Notes: generated from the sequence alone by a model not told the origin. 64,000 nucleotides of DNA from Bradyrhizobium sp. ORS 278 (GCF_000026145.1 NC_009445.1:7377001-7441000), one strand, 5' to 3'; positions 52,491 to 62,577 are shown, counted from the stretch's first letter. Translations and numbers: made by a program.

Positions 52491-53051
52491 ATGGGTAAAG
52501 TGTTCGGACGCTGGCTGGCCGCCGTGCAGGCCTATGCATCCGCCGACGATCCGCAGTCCGACATCGCCGCGAAGGTCGCGCTGGTCATCGTCTCCAACCA
52601 GCCGTTCTACCCGCTGTATCTTCACGCCATCGCCGGCACGGCGGCATGGCCGGCCTGGCTGACCCTGATCACGACGCCATTGTTCGCCGCGGTGCCGGTG
52701 CTCGCCCGTCGCAATCCGTTCGCCGGCCGCGCTCTGATGGTGCTGGCCGGCACCGCGAACACGGTGTTCTGCGTCAAGCTGTTCGGCGCGCAGAGCGGCG
52801 TCGAATTGTTCCTCATCCCGTGCGCGCTGCTTGGTGCCCTGCTGTTCCGCCCGGACGAGCGCATCCCCTCCCTACCGCTCCTCGCGCTCCCCTTCGTATC
52901 GTATCTGTTGGTCGATTTCCGGCTCGGCGCGCCGGTGATGCGCGTCGCCGACGCCAGCTACGCCTCGCTGGTCTCCATCAACGCGATGAGCGTCGCCGCG
53001 CTGACCGCCCTGATCGGCCTGCTCGCCGCCGCGCGGATGGCGACGGAGTAG
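52491..53051 (+). CDS. Hypothetical membrane protein
   Basis: The 186-residue protein has about five hydrophobic segments (LYLHAIAGTAAWPAWLTLI, LMVLAGTANTVFCVKLFG, LFLIPCALLGALLF, LPLLALPFVSYLLV, VAALTALIGLLAAARM). GGAG five bases before ATG 52491 supports it. The family is not recognised. It follows the histidine kinase gene by about 118 bases. Confidence 0.72.
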   Translation: MGKVFGRWLAAVQAYASADDPQSDIAAKVALVIVSNQPFYPLYLHAIAGTAAWPAWLTLITTPLFAAVPVLARRNPFAGRALMVLAGTANTVFCVKLFGAQSGVELFLIPCALLGALLFRPDERIPSLPLLALPFVSYLLVDFRLGAPVMRVADASYASLVSINAMSVAALTALIGLLAAARMATE

Positions 53052-53178
53052 CACCCTTTTCGCAGTCATCCCGGACAAGCCTGACAATGCGACAGCGTTT
53101 GCGGGCGCATCGCGGAGGGTCCCGTGCAGCACCAGCTCGGGCGAGGACCGCGCCACGGGACTGATGCCGCTTGTCGAA

Positions 53179-53436
53179 CTAGGCCGCGGCCATCTGCCAG
53201 GGCGAGGGCGTGTAAGCGGGCGTGTGATAGTTCAGATTGGCCGGCGGCTGCGAAGGCGCCTGGCGGGAAACAAAGTAGTCCTCGAGCTCGGCGACGGCCC
53301 GGCTTTCCCATTCCGCGGCCTGCGCGAGCAGCGAGTCGCGCTGATGCGGACGGAATGCGGCCGTCTGGCGGTACAAGGAGGCGATGGTGCGATAGCGCCG
53401 CACATTTTCGAGAACCGCTTCCCCAGTCGTCGTCAT
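53179..53436 (-). CDS. Small hypothetical protein
   Basis: The 85-residue protein is helical in its first half (EAVLENVRRYRTIASLYRQT, RDSLLAQAAEWESRAVAELE) and Pro/Gln/Tyr-rich in its tail. GGGGAG eight bases before ATG 53436 supports it. No membrane segment or known domain is seen. Confidence 0.68.
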   Translation of the reverse strand: MTTTGEAVLENVRRYRTIASLYRQTAAFRPHQRDSLLAQAAEWESRAVAELEDYFVSRQAPSQPPANLNYHTPAYTPSPWQMAAA

Positions 53437-53801
53437 GATTGCTCTCCCCTCTCCGTCCCCTCGGGACGTGCCGAAGGTGCACGCCGCCGCTTTGCGAAAT
53501 CGTTAGCGGCCGGGATGGCGCGTTCTCATGGTTGGCAAATCCTTGCCTAAGCGAATGCATCGAATTGTCCGGGTCTTGTCAGCGGGAGGATATCAGCGGA
53601 CCGGCCCTGACCCCTCCCGGCACGCTTACAGGTCCTTAAGGTTAAGCGGACGGGCTCTGAAAGTGACGTTATCACAGATACTTAGTGACATCGTCACAGA
53701 CGCATAGGGATGCGAGTGTTGTAGTTCGACTACAGCCGGGCAGCCCGAAGTGTGAGAAGAACATGTCCGAACGTTGCTGAATTTGTATGAGGATTGTGGT
53801 C
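53437..53801. other. Promoter region of the outer-membrane protein gene
   Basis: No supported gene. It holds two tandem operator-like sites (53662-53678 and 53684-53700) and a hairpin TGTAGTTCGACTACA at 53720-53734 in the likely 5' leader of the beta-barrel gene. Confidence 0.6.
53662..53700 (+). promoter_or_regulatory. Two tandem operator-like sites, AGTGAC-N4-TCACAGA
   Basis: AGTGAC-GTTA-TCACAGA (53662-53678) and AGTGAC-ATCG-TCACAGA (53684-53700) share all but their four central bases and are spaced 22 bases apart, two helical turns. They lie about 100 bases upstream of the beta-barrel gene. A dimeric regulator binding in tandem is the simplest reading. Confidence 0.65.
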
Positions 53802-54623
53802 ATGAAAACGCTTGCCTCGGCTGTCTCGCTGCTCATCGCGAGTTCGCTCAGCACCTTCGCTGCCGATCTGTCCGCCCGCTACACGAAGGCGCCGCCTCCG
53901 GCCGCGATCTACAACTGGACCGGCGGCTATTTCGGCGGCAACATCGGTTATGGCTGGGGCCGCTCGAACCTTGGCACCACGCTCGATCAGACCAGCAGCT
54001 GGGCGACCGAACCCGTCCCCTTCCAGAATCAGTTCGTGGCGATCAGCAACAACCGCCTCAATCCGTCCGGCGTCGTCGGCGGCCTGCAGGCAGGCTACAA
54101 TTGGCAGGCCGGTCCCAGCGTGTTCGGCATCGAGGCCGACATCAACGGATCGGGCGTGAACAAGCGTGTCGTATACACCGGCGTGAACGTGCCGACGACC
54201 CGGACGTTCAACGAGAGCATCCGAAACGATTGGTTCATGACGCTGCGTGGCCGCGCCGGCTACGCCATCGACACGACCCTGCTCTACGTCACCGGCGGTC
54301 TGGCCGTCGGCAATGTGAAGGGCAGCTGGGACCTGACCTCCGGCAACGGCTACAACAAGACGGGCTCGGCCGATCAGACCCGTGCCGGCTGGACCATCGG
54401 CGCCGGCGTCGAGCATGCCTTCGCGCCGAACTGGACCGTCAAGGCCGAGTATCTCTACACCGACCTCGGCAGCATCAACTACACTTCCGGCTATGTTCCG
54501 GGCAGCACCTTCGCGCCTCCCGGCTTCAACTATGTCGAGCGTCTGTCCCAGGACTTCACCTTCCACACGGTCCGGATCGGCGTGAACTACAAGCTCGGCA
54601 GCCCGGTCGCCGCCCGCTACTGA
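53802..54623 (+). CDS. Outer-membrane beta-barrel protein (Omp25/porin-like)
   Basis: The 273-residue protein has a signal peptide (LASAVSLLIASSLSTFAA) and the common alphaproteobacterial beta-barrel start (YNWTGGYFGGNIGYGWG). Alternating aromatic strands follow (GVVGGLQAGYNWQAGPSVFG, FMTLRGRAGYAIDTTLLYVT) and the last strand is VRIGVNYKLG. It likely forms an eight-stranded outer-membrane barrel. ATG 53802 is preferred over 53787. Confidence 0.9.
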   Translation: MKTLASAVSLLIASSLSTFAADLSARYTKAPPPAAIYNWTGGYFGGNIGYGWGRSNLGTTLDQTSSWATEPVPFQNQFVAISNNRLNPSGVVGGLQAGYNWQAGPSVFGIEADINGSGVNKRVVYTGVNVPTTRTFNESIRNDWFMTLRGRAGYAIDTTLLYVTGGLAVGNVKGSWDLTSGNGYNKTGSADQTRAGWTIGAGVEHAFAPNWTVKAEYLYTDLGSINYTSGYVPGSTFAPPGFNYVERLSQDFTFHTVRIGVNYKLGSPVAARY

Positions 54624-54644
54624 TCGCCGCCTTCTCTCCGAAGG

Positions 54645-54663
54645 GCCTCGGGTCAGCCGAGGC
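54645..54663 (+). terminator. Hairpin after the beta-barrel gene
   Basis: GCCTCGG (54645-54651) pairs with CCGAGGC (54657-54663) over a 5-base loop, 21 bases after the stop. No T-run follows. It lies between convergent genes, so it could work as a weak terminator. Confidence 0.4.
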
Positions 54664-54691
54664 TCTTCGATCCGGGACTGGCGGGCATCGC

Positions 54692-55822
54692 CTATGCGCC
54701 CGCCGACGCGATCGCCGCCCTGAATCGCCGCAAGGTCAGCGCAAGCACCAGCGCACCGATCGCCCCGACCGCGACGAATTGCGGCCACACCACATCGATG
54801 CCGGCGCCGCGATACAGGATCGACTGCGCGAACGACACGAAATGCGTCGAGGGCGACGCCTTCATGATCGTGGACAGCCACACCGGCTGGCTCTCCACCG
54901 GCGTCATCCCGCCCGAGAGCATGTTGATCGGCACGGCGACCAGAATGTAGAGCAATCCGAGCTGCGGCATCGAGCGCGCGATGGTGCCGAGGAACAGTCC
55001 GACTGCGGTCGCGAAGAACAGATAGAGCGCGGTGCCGGCCAGGAACAGCGGGATCGAGCCCATGATCGGCACCTGCAGGTACCACCTCACGACGACGTAG
55101 AGCGCCACTCCAACGGCGACCGCGATGACCAGCGCATTGGCCCAGATTTTCGATATCGCGATCTCGAACGGCGACAGCGGCATGACCAGCAGATGATCCA
55201 TGGTGCCATGCTCGCGCTCGCGCACCAGCGCGGCACCTGCCAGAATGATGGCCAGCATGGTGACGCTGTTGATGATGCCCATCACGCCCTCGAACCATGC
55301 GGTCGTCACGTTGGGATTGAAGGCGATCCGCGTCACCAGATTGACGGGCGACTCCACCGATGCATCCGAGCGGGCGACGAACCAGCCGACCTCGGTCGAG
55401 ATGATCTGCAGCGCATAGCCCGAGCCGATGCCGGCCTGGATCATCGCCGTGGCGTCGACATTGACCTGCACCGACGGCTTGCGCCGGGCCAGCATGTCGC
55501 GCTGGAAATTCGGCGGAATGTCGAGCACGAAGGTGAAGCGGCCGCTGTTCATCCGCGGCTCGACCTCGCGCTGGGTAACGAAGACGGGATTTTGGAAATA
55601 AGGCGGCAGGAACGCCGCCGCGATGCGGCGCGACAGCTCGGAATTGTCCTCGTCGACCACGGCGATCGAGGCGCGGTGCAGCTCCTGCGAGTTGCTCTGC
55701 GCCTGGCTGATCACCGCCACGGTGAACGAATAGATCACGAGCCCGATCAGCACGACATCGCCGAACAGGCTGCGCAGCTCCTTGGTGCCGAGCCAGAAGA
55801 TATTGGCGAGCGAGCGCAGCAT
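54692..55822 (-). CDS. ABC-2 type permease, YhhJ-like
   Basis: The 376-residue protein has one N-terminal helix, a periplasmic domain, and five C-terminal helices (VTMLAIILAGAALVREREHG, AVPINMLSGGMTPV). It pairs with the ATPase-permease fusion upstream and the HlyD-like adaptor to make an exporter of the RbbA/YhhJ/YhiI type. GGAG nine bases before ATG 55822. Last gene of a three-gene operon. Substrate unknown. Confidence 0.9.
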   Translation of the reverse strand: MLRSLANIFWLGTKELRSLFGDVVLIGLVIYSFTVAVISQAQSNSQELHRASIAVVDEDNSELSRRIAAAFLPPYFQNPVFVTQREVEPRMNSGRFTFVLDIPPNFQRDMLARRKPSVQVNVDATAMIQAGIGSGYALQIISTEVGWFVARSDASVESPVNLVTRIAFNPNVTTAWFEGVMGIINSVTMLAIILAGAALVREREHGTMDHLLVMPLSPFEIAISKIWANALVIAVAVGVALYVVVRWYLQVPIMGSIPLFLAGTALYLFFATAVGLFLGTIARSMPQLGLLYILVAVPINMLSGGMTPVESQPVWLSTIMKASPSTHFVSFAQSILYRGAGIDVVWPQFVAVGAIGALVLALTLRRFRAAIASAGA

Positions 55823-55825
55823 GGC

Positions 55826-58570
55826 TCAGCGCTCCTGCTTCGGCAGCATCAGCAGGCTGAGCCCGGTCAGCACCGGGATGAAGACGAGCAGCATCAGGAT
55901 ATCGGCGCCGAGATCGGCGAAGCCGAGCCCCTTGGTGAAGGTGCCGACGGTGATCGGGCGATAGTAGGTCATCGGAAAGCCCATCCCGATCATGCGGGCG
56001 ACGCCGGACAGCGACGACACCGGCACCAGCATGCCCGAGAATTGCGTGGCCGGCAGCACAGTGAGGATTGCGGTGCCGAACAGCGCCGCGATCTGGGTGC
56101 GGCAGAAGGTCGAGATCAGCATGCCGAAGCCGGTCGTGGTGACGACATAGACGATCGTGCCGGTGACCAGCGGCAGGCCGTCGCCCTTCATGGGCACACG
56201 GAACAGCGTCAGCGCCATGACGACCATCAGCGCGAAATTGACCAACGCCACCGCGATATAGGGCAGCTGCTTGCCGACCAGGAACTCCAGCCGCGTCACC
56301 GGCGTGACGTAGAGATTGGTGATCGAGCCGAGCTCCTTCTCGCGCACCACCGCGAGCGCCATCAGGATCGCCGGAAACAGCGCCAGCAGTAGCGCGATAG
56401 TGCTCGGCGCCATCGCATAGATGCTGTCGAACGCCTGATTGTACTTGAAGCGGATCTCGACACCGACCGGCGAGGCGGCCTGCGGCCGCGCGGTCTTGAC
56501 GGCCGGGTCGGACAGATAGAGCTGATGCGTGCCTTCGAGATAGCCGCGAATCGTTTCGGCGCGGAACGGCATCGCACCGTCGATCCAGGCCGACACGAAG
56601 GCCGGCCGGCCGCGCTTGATGTCGATGCCGAAATTCGGCGGGATCTCGATCGAGGCCTTGATGTCCCCGCTCTTCATCCGCCGCTCCAGCTCGGCGTAGT
56701 CGGCAAGCGGCGGCTTCTCGACGAAATAGCGCGAGCCGCGCAGCTCCGCGAGGTAGGCCCGGCTCTCCGGCGACTGATCGCGGTCGAGCGCGGCGAAGGT
56801 CAGGTTGTTGACGTCGGTCGAAATGCCGAAACCGATCACGATCATCAGGAACGCGGTCCCGAACAGCGCGAACATCAGCCGGATCGGGTCGCGGAGCAGC
56901 TCGAGCCCCTCGCGGATCGTGTAGGCGAGCAGCCGCCGCGGGCTGAAGGCGCGCTGGACCATCGGCCGCTGCTGACGATGAGGAGCGGGCTGCGCCTGCG
57001 TCAGCGTGGCCGGCGGATCGGCGACACCGGCATCCTGCTCCAGGAACGCGATGAAGGCCTGCTCGAGCGTCTGCGCCTGCTTGGCGCGGATCAGCCCGTC
57101 CGGCGTGTCTGTCGCCAGCACACGCCCCTCATGCATCAGCGACAGCCGGTCGCAGCGCGCCGCCTCGTTCATGAAATGGGTCGAGACGAAGATCGTCATG
57201 CCGTCACGGCGCGACAGCTCGATCAACAGGCGCCAGAACTGATTGCGCGCCACGGGGTCGACGCCCGAGGTCGGCTCGTCCAGGATCAGCAGATCGGGCT
57301 TGTGCACGATTGCCACAGCGAGCGACAGCCGCTGCCGGATGCCGAGCGGCAGCTCGGCCGCGAGCCCGTCGAGATGATCGGCCAGGTCGCAGCGCTCGAT
57401 CAGCTCGGCGATCCGTTGCTCGGCCGCGGCCAGCGGCAGATGAAACAGCCGGGCATGCAGCACGAGATTCTGCCGCACCGTGAGCTCGCCATACAGCGAG
57501 AACGCCTGCGACATGTAGCCGACGCGGCTGCGGGATTCGTGATTGCCGGCCTCCATCGAGCGGCCGAAGATCAGCGCCTCGCCGCTGGTCGGCGGCAACA
57601 GCCCGGTCAGCATCTTCATCGTGGTGGTTTTGCCGCAGCCGTTGGAGCCGACGAAGCCGAAGATCTCGCCCTTGCGGATCTGGAAGCTGACGTCGTCGAC
57701 AGCGGTGAAGTCGCCGAAGCGGCAGGTGAGGTTGCGCGCGACGATGACGGTCTCGTGGCTGCCGTCGAGCGCGGTCTTCACCGGCATGTCGGTGTCGGCA
57801 TGATCGCGCGATGCATCCAGCGGCAGCAGCGCGACGAACGCATCCTCGATCGTCGCGGCGCCGGTCTGCGCCTTGAGCTCGGCCGGCGTGCCGGTCGCAA
57901 GGATGCGGCCGTCGTTCATCGCGATCAGCCAGTCGAAGCGGCTCGCCTCCTCCATATAAGCGGTGGCGACGATCACGCTCATGCGGCTGACACTGCGCGC
58001 ACGCAGCCGGTCGATGAGGTCCCAGAACTGGCGCCGCGACAGCGGATCGACGCCGGTGGTCGGCTCGTCGAGGATCAGGAAGTCCGGATCATGGATCAGC
58101 GAGCAGCACAGGCCGAGCTTCTGCTTCATGCCGCCGGAGAGCTTTTTCGCGGGACGGCCGGCGAAGTCGGCGAGCGCCGTGGCGCCCATCAGTTCGGCGA
58201 TGCGCCAGTCCCGCTCCGCCCTCGCCTGCCCGAACAGACGCGCGAAGAAGGCGATGTTCTCATAGACGCTGAGATCGGGATAGAGGTTGCGGCCGAGCCC
58301 CTGGGGCATATAGGCAATGCGCGGGCAGACCTGCTGGCGCGCGCGCCGGTCGGCCATGTCGGCGCCGAGCACGACGGCCTCGCCGGCCTGGATCGCGCGT
58401 GCGCCGGCCAGGATCGACAACAGCGACGACTTGCCGACGCCGTCGGGCCCGATCAGGCCGATGACGCAGCCACTCGGAATCTCGATCGAGACGTCGTCGA
58501 GCGCGGTGACGTCGCGGTAGCGATGGGACAGATGCCTCACGACCGCGACCGGAGGCGCGGCGATGCTCAT
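55826..58570 (-). CDS. RbbA-type fusion: two ABC ATPases plus ABC-2 permease
   Basis: The 914-residue protein has a first ATPase (Walker A GPDGVGKSS, signature LSGGMKQK, Walker B FLILDEP), a second ATPase (GSNGCGKTT, a degenerate signature LPLGIRQR, LLILDEP), then an ABC-2 permease from about residue 560. RbbA was first linked to ribosomes, but in this gene setting an export role is more likely. ATG 58570 overlaps the HlyD-like gene stop (ATGA). Confidence 0.92.
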   Translation of the reverse strand: MSIAAPPVAVVRHLSHRYRDVTALDDVSIEIPSGCVIGLIGPDGVGKSSLLSILAGARAIQAGEAVVLGADMADRRARQQVCPRIAYMPQGLGRNLYPDLSVYENIAFFARLFGQARAERDWRIAELMGATALADFAGRPAKKLSGGMKQKLGLCCSLIHDPDFLILDEPTTGVDPLSRRQFWDLIDRLRARSVSRMSVIVATAYMEEASRFDWLIAMNDGRILATGTPAELKAQTGAATIEDAFVALLPLDASRDHADTDMPVKTALDGSHETVIVARNLTCRFGDFTAVDDVSFQIRKGEIFGFVGSNGCGKTTTMKMLTGLLPPTSGEALIFGRSMEAGNHESRSRVGYMSQAFSLYGELTVRQNLVLHARLFHLPLAAAEQRIAELIERCDLADHLDGLAAELPLGIRQRLSLAVAIVHKPDLLILDEPTSGVDPVARNQFWRLLIELSRRDGMTIFVSTHFMNEAARCDRLSLMHEGRVLATDTPDGLIRAKQAQTLEQAFIAFLEQDAGVADPPATLTQAQPAPHRQQRPMVQRAFSPRRLLAYTIREGLELLRDPIRLMFALFGTAFLMIVIGFGISTDVNNLTFAALDRDQSPESRAYLAELRGSRYFVEKPPLADYAELERRMKSGDIKASIEIPPNFGIDIKRGRPAFVSAWIDGAMPFRAETIRGYLEGTHQLYLSDPAVKTARPQAASPVGVEIRFKYNQAFDSIYAMAPSTIALLLALFPAILMALAVVREKELGSITNLYVTPVTRLEFLVGKQLPYIAVALVNFALMVVMALTLFRVPMKGDGLPLVTGTIVYVVTTTGFGMLISTFCRTQIAALFGTAILTVLPATQFSGMLVPVSSLSGVARMIGMGFPMTYYRPITVGTFTKGLGFADLGADILMLLVFIPVLTGLSLLMLPKQER

Positions 58571-59664
58571 GGCGCGGCTTGCAGGCGGGCCGGCCAGGCG
58601 ACATCGGAACCCCATCGGACATACGCGACACCCGGCAACCCACTCCTCACCGCGTCGGCATGGGCCGCAAGCCTGGCCGGATCGACGCGCACGCGGACAC
58701 GGAACATCAGCTTGTCCCGCTCGCTGCGCGTCTCGACGGTTTTCGGCGTGAACTGCGCCTGGCTCGCGACGAACGACACCTTTGCCGGAATGGGATGATC
58801 GGCATAGGCATCGAGCAAGATACGGGCGTCGCTCCCGATCTTGATCTTCCCGACCTCCTCCGTCGGCAGGAACACGTCCATGTAGACGTAACCAGTGTCG
58901 AGCATGGTGAAGACCTTGCCGCCCGCGCCCAGCACCTCGCCGACATTGGCGAGGCGATACTGGATGCGGCCCGCCTTCGGCGCGATCAGCGAATTGTCGG
59001 CGATCTGCACCGTATAGAGCGCGACGTCGTGACGAACGGCCTCGAGCGCGCGCTCGGCCTCGGAGATGCGCGCCTGCGATCCGGCGAGGCCGGCGATGGC
59101 GGCATCGAGCGCCTGCTGGCGCTGGTCGGCGGTCTCCTTGGTGGTCCAGCCGTTCTGCAACAGGCTGCGCGTCCGCTCCATCTCCTGCTCGGCCAGAGTT
59201 TTCTGCGTCTGCAATTGCGCGAGACTGGCCCGCGCCTGATCGACCACGTGCTGCGCCTGCTCGGCCTGCGCCTGCGCCTTGGCGAGCGACTGCTGCAGCT
59301 CCTTGCTGTCCATCCGCGCGACGATCTGTCCGGATTCGACGAGGTCGCCGATGTCGGCGCTGAGCTCGGCGACGCGGCCGGCATATTTGGTCGCAATGTC
59401 GATTTCATCGGCCTCGACGCGGCCGTTGCTGACGCTGATGCCGGGCGGCAGCGGCGGATGCAGGCGCTGCCACCAGACATAACCGCCGCCTCCGGCGGCA
59501 CCGACGGCGAGCAACAAGAGCAACAAAGGCCAGCGCAGCCGTTTTTTCGCCGGCACATGCGGCACGGGCACATGTGTCGCGGCTTCCGTGGGAACAGGGG
59601 CGACAGCGTTGGTGTTCGCCAGCGGCGGCGCATCCGCCACGAGCTGCGTATCCTTTTGACTCAT
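58567..59664 (-). CDS. HlyD-family membrane-fusion (periplasmic adaptor) protein
   Basis: The 365-residue protein has a membrane helix (PLLLLLLAVGAAGGGGYVWW), a lipoyl half (GRVEADEIDIATKYAGRVAE), a helical hairpin (about 115-210), a beta-barrel part and the second lipoyl half (NSLIAPKAGRIQYRLANVGE). It should link the inner-membrane exporter to an outer-membrane channel, which is not in the window. The start is ATG 59664; the next gene starts before its stop. Confidence 0.92.
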   Translation of the reverse strand: MSQKDTQLVADAPPLANTNAVAPVPTEAATHVPVPHVPAKKRLRWPLLLLLLAVGAAGGGGYVWWQRLHPPLPPGISVSNGRVEADEIDIATKYAGRVAELSADIGDLVESGQIVARMDSKELQQSLAKAQAQAEQAQHVVDQARASLAQLQTQKTLAEQEMERTRSLLQNGWTTKETADQRQQALDAAIAGLAGSQARISEAERALEAVRHDVALYTVQIADNSLIAPKAGRIQYRLANVGEVLGAGGKVFTMLDTGYVYMDVFLPTEEVGKIKIGSDARILLDAYADHPIPAKVSFVASQAQFTPKTVETRSERDKLMFRVRVRVDPARLAAHADAVRSGLPGVAYVRWGSDVAWPARLQAAP

Positions 59665-59790
59665 CTCCGAACGCCTCGGCCATCCTCGACACGCGTCCGG
59701 TTTGCCACAGCGCAGCAAAATTCCGTTGACTCAGCTCAAACGGTCCGGCGCAGCGACGCCGCTCGTCGCACGAACGCGATCACATTCCGG

Positions 59791-61749
59791 TTAGCGTGTG
59801 ACAGTCGTTGCGAACACCGCCACGCGCGGTTTCAGGGCCGCGCGCACGCGCGCAACGACATCGCCATAATCACGGCGCGCATCCTGGCGGAACAGCCGCA
59901 GGCTCGGATACCAGGGGCTATCGTCACGATCGAGCAGCCAGCGATAGTCGGGTGTGTATGGCAGCATGATCCAGGTCGGCCTGCCCATGGCGCCGGCGAG
60001 ATGCGCGACGCTGGTGTCGACGGTGATGACGAGATCGAGATCGTCGATCAGTGCGGCGGTGTCGACGAAGTCGCGGATATCGGCTGTGAGGTCGAGGATG
60101 TCGCCACGCGCGGCGAGCACCGTCTGGTCGGCGGGCCGTATGCCCTTCTGCAAGCTGACGAACTGCGCATCGAGATCGAGCAGCGGCGCGAGCATCGCCA
60201 GCGGCATCGACCGGTTGTGGTCGTTCAGATGCGCGGGGTTGCCGGACCACACGAGGCCGACGCGCAGACGGTCGCGCGGCCCGAGTCGCTGCTGCCACAG
60301 GGCGCGGCGCGCGTCGGGCGGGCGCGGCAGATAGGCAGGCGCAGCTGGAATCGTGTCGAGGCGGGTCGCGAAGGCGAGCGGCAGGCTGGACAATGGACAA
60401 TGGATGTCGATCGCAGGCACCGCGTCGACGCCGCGCGCAAGGCATTGCGCCACGCCGTCCACGCCCGACAGCAACGGCTGCAGCACCGCATCGACCTCGA
60501 GCACAACGCGCGCGCCCCGCGCGGCGACCATCGTCGCGTAGCGCGCGAACTGAATGGTATCGCCAAGACCCTCATCGCTGTGGAGCAGGATGGTCCGGCC
60601 CTCCAGCGGATCATCCCCGAGCCACATCGGCACGTCGAAGCTGCGCTCCACGAAACCGACGGCGCGGCATTGACGCCCCCATTCACGCGCCGCCCAGCCG
60701 CGCGCGAAATCACCCGCCAGCAGGCGGAACAAGGCGGCATTCCAATGCGCATCGGCGAAATCCGGCCGCAACGCGATGGCGCGGTCGAAGCTCGCGAATG
60801 CCTCGTCGAATCGATGCAATTCGGCCAGCGAGGTGCCGCGGTGATTGTGGAAATCCGCGGTCTGCGGCCGGATGGCGATCGCCTTCTCGAACACCGTGAT
60901 CGCTTCGTCATGGCGGCCGAGATTCTGCAGGATGCAGCCATAGCTGTTGGCGATGTCGGGGTCGTGCGGCGCCAAAGCATGCGCGCGCTGGCCGAAAGGC
61001 TGCGCCTCGTCGTAGCGGCGCAGCCGCCGCAGCGAGATGCCCTTCAGGCACAGCACGCCGGCCTGGTCCGGCTGCTGCCGCAGCGACTGATCGAACTGCG
61101 CGATCGCCTCGACATACCGCCCGGCATCGAAATGGACCGCGCCGGCCTTGTTGGCGGCGTCGACATGATCCGGCTGCAGCTTGAGCACCTGTTCGAACGC
61201 CAGCGCCGCCTCGTCGCGACGTCCCTCGGCCTCCAGCGACTCGCCGAGACGAAACCATGTCGGGGCGCGGTCGGGCGCCAGCTGCAGCAGCCGGTCACAC
61301 GCCAGCGCCGCCTCGGCATGACGGCCGGTCAGCTGCAGCAGTTCGCTCAGCGCGTCCCAGCTCTCGACGGCGTCCGGCCGCAGCTGCAGCGCGCGATCAT
61401 AGGCCTTGATCGCTTCGTCGAGCCGGCCGGCAAGCCGCAGCGCCTGGGCGAGGCCGATGAAGGAGTCGGGGACCGAAACGTCCTGCCGGATGGCACGGGC
61501 AAACCATTCGATGGCATCGTCGAACCGCTTGAGCGCGACACAGACGCGTCCCATCGCCTGCAGAGCATCGATCGAGGCGGCGTCCAGCGTCAGCGCGCGG
61601 CGGCAGGTCTCCTCCGCCTTCGTTAGCTGGCCGGCCCGCAACAGCCGCAGCGCCGCGTCACACAGCGCTTCCGCCGTATCGGCGCGGCCCGCCGACCCGG
61701 ACTTGACCGGAGATTTGCCGGCGGACCGGTGCGGCTTGTGCTTCATCAT
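59791..61749 (-). CDS. TPR-repeat protein with GT9-like C-terminal domain
   Basis: The 652-residue protein has about nine TPR units (about 25-330; YDRALQLRPDAVESWDALSE is typical) followed by a C-terminal region like GT9/heptosyltransferase domains (ILLHSDEGLGDTIQFARYAT, RVGLVWSGNPAHLNDHNRSM, LDLVITVDTSVAHLAGAMGR). TPR-GT9 proteins are common in bacteria that glycosylate surface structures; the sugar target is unknown. Start ATG ATG at 61749. Confidence 0.88.
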   Translation of the reverse strand: MMKHKPHRSAGKSPVKSGSAGRADTAEALCDAALRLLRAGQLTKAEETCRRALTLDAASIDALQAMGRVCVALKRFDDAIEWFARAIRQDVSVPDSFIGLAQALRLAGRLDEAIKAYDRALQLRPDAVESWDALSELLQLTGRHAEAALACDRLLQLAPDRAPTWFRLGESLEAEGRRDEAALAFEQVLKLQPDHVDAANKAGAVHFDAGRYVEAIAQFDQSLRQQPDQAGVLCLKGISLRRLRRYDEAQPFGQRAHALAPHDPDIANSYGCILQNLGRHDEAITVFEKAIAIRPQTADFHNHRGTSLAELHRFDEAFASFDRAIALRPDFADAHWNAALFRLLAGDFARGWAAREWGRQCRAVGFVERSFDVPMWLGDDPLEGRTILLHSDEGLGDTIQFARYATMVAARGARVVLEVDAVLQPLLSGVDGVAQCLARGVDAVPAIDIHCPLSSLPLAFATRLDTIPAAPAYLPRPPDARRALWQQRLGPRDRLRVGLVWSGNPAHLNDHNRSMPLAMLAPLLDLDAQFVSLQKGIRPADQTVLAARGDILDLTADIRDFVDTAALIDDLDLVITVDTSVAHLAGAMGRPTWIMLPYTPDYRWLLDRDDSPWYPSLRLFRQDARRDYGDVVARVRAALKPRVAVFATTVTR

Positions 61750-61836
61750 GAGATCTCTGCGCTCGTGACACGAGCGGTAGATGATTCCCGGATGCGCGGA
61801 AAGATTGCGCGGTCACGGTCAGTGGGAGATCGACTG

Positions 61837-62577
61837 TCAGGACGTTGCCGGCGCGAGCGGCACGGCCTCAAGGCCACCGAAGCGGCGCTCCCGGCCATGA
61901 AACGAGGCCAGCGCTTCGGCAAGGTCGGCCGCGTCGAAATCGGGCCACATCCGATCCGTGAAGTGCAGCTCGGCATAAGCGCCTTCCCACAACAGGAAGT
62001 CGGACAGCCGCTGCTCGCCGGACGTGCGGATGATCAGGTCGACGTCGCGCAAGCCTGCCTCTCCGGTCACGAGATCGGAGAATGTCTGACGGGTCAGGCC
62101 CTCGATGCTGCCTGCCTTCGCCGCGGCATTGAGGATCGCGTCGCGCGCCGAGTAGTCGACGGCGATGCGCAGATGCAAGGTGCGGCCGTCGCGCGTCGCC
62201 TGCTCGGCGCGAGCGATCGCATCGGCGATGCCGCCCGGCAGCCGATCGCGGCGGCCGATCACGTTGAGGCGAACGCCGTTGCGCACCAGCGATTCCACCT
62301 CGCTGGCGAGATAGACCCGGAGCAGCGCCATCAGGGCGGCGACCTCGGCACGCGGCCGACGCCAATTGTCGCTGGAGAACGCGTAGAGCGTCAGCGTGCC
62401 GATGCCCTGATCCGGCGCGGCCTCGACGATGCGGCGGATCGCCTCGACGCCCGCCTCGTGGCCGCGCAGCCGCGACATGCCCTTGCGCGTCGCCCAGCGG
62501 CCGTTGCCGTCCATGATGATGCCGACATGAAGGCCGTCGACCACAGCAGGCGATTTCGGTTGCAGACTACTTTGCAT
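61837..62577 (-). CDS. uppS: Isoprenyl (undecaprenyl-type) diphosphate synthase, UppS-like
   Basis: The 246-residue cis-prenyltransferase has [15 protein letters not shown] (catalytic Asp), SSDNWRRP, and [20 protein letters not shown] plus [13 protein letters not shown]. It extends an allylic diphosphate with IPP, giving the carrier lipid for EPS and wall synthesis. It is away from the usual cdsA-dxr-bamA cluster, so it may be a second copy. ATG 62577 lies inside an ACTTTG-N5-CAAAG palindrome, suggesting repression at the start. Confidence 0.9.
   Translation of the reverse strand: MQSSLQPKSPAVVDGLHVGIIMDGNGRWATRKGMSRLRGHEAGVEAIRRIVEAAPDQGIGTLTLYAFSSDNWRRPRAEVAALMALLRVYLASEVESLVRNGVRLNVIGRRDRLPGGIADAIARAEQATRDGRTLHLRIAVDYSARDAILNAAAKAGSIEGLTRQTFSDLVTGEAGLRDVDLIIRTSGEQRLSDFLLWEGAYAELHFTDRMWPDFDAADLAEALASFHGRERRFGGLEAVPLAPATS

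Noticed and set aside
53774..56392. 872-codon plus-strand ORF
   Set aside because: It overlaps the beta-barrel gene in another frame and is antisense to the ABC genes. No motif or ribosome binding site.
58579..61626. 1015-codon plus-strand ORF
   Set aside because: It is antisense to the HlyD and TPR-GT9 genes, which have clear domain motifs. Its product is Arg/His/Gln-rich with no family, as expected for GC-rich shadow frames.
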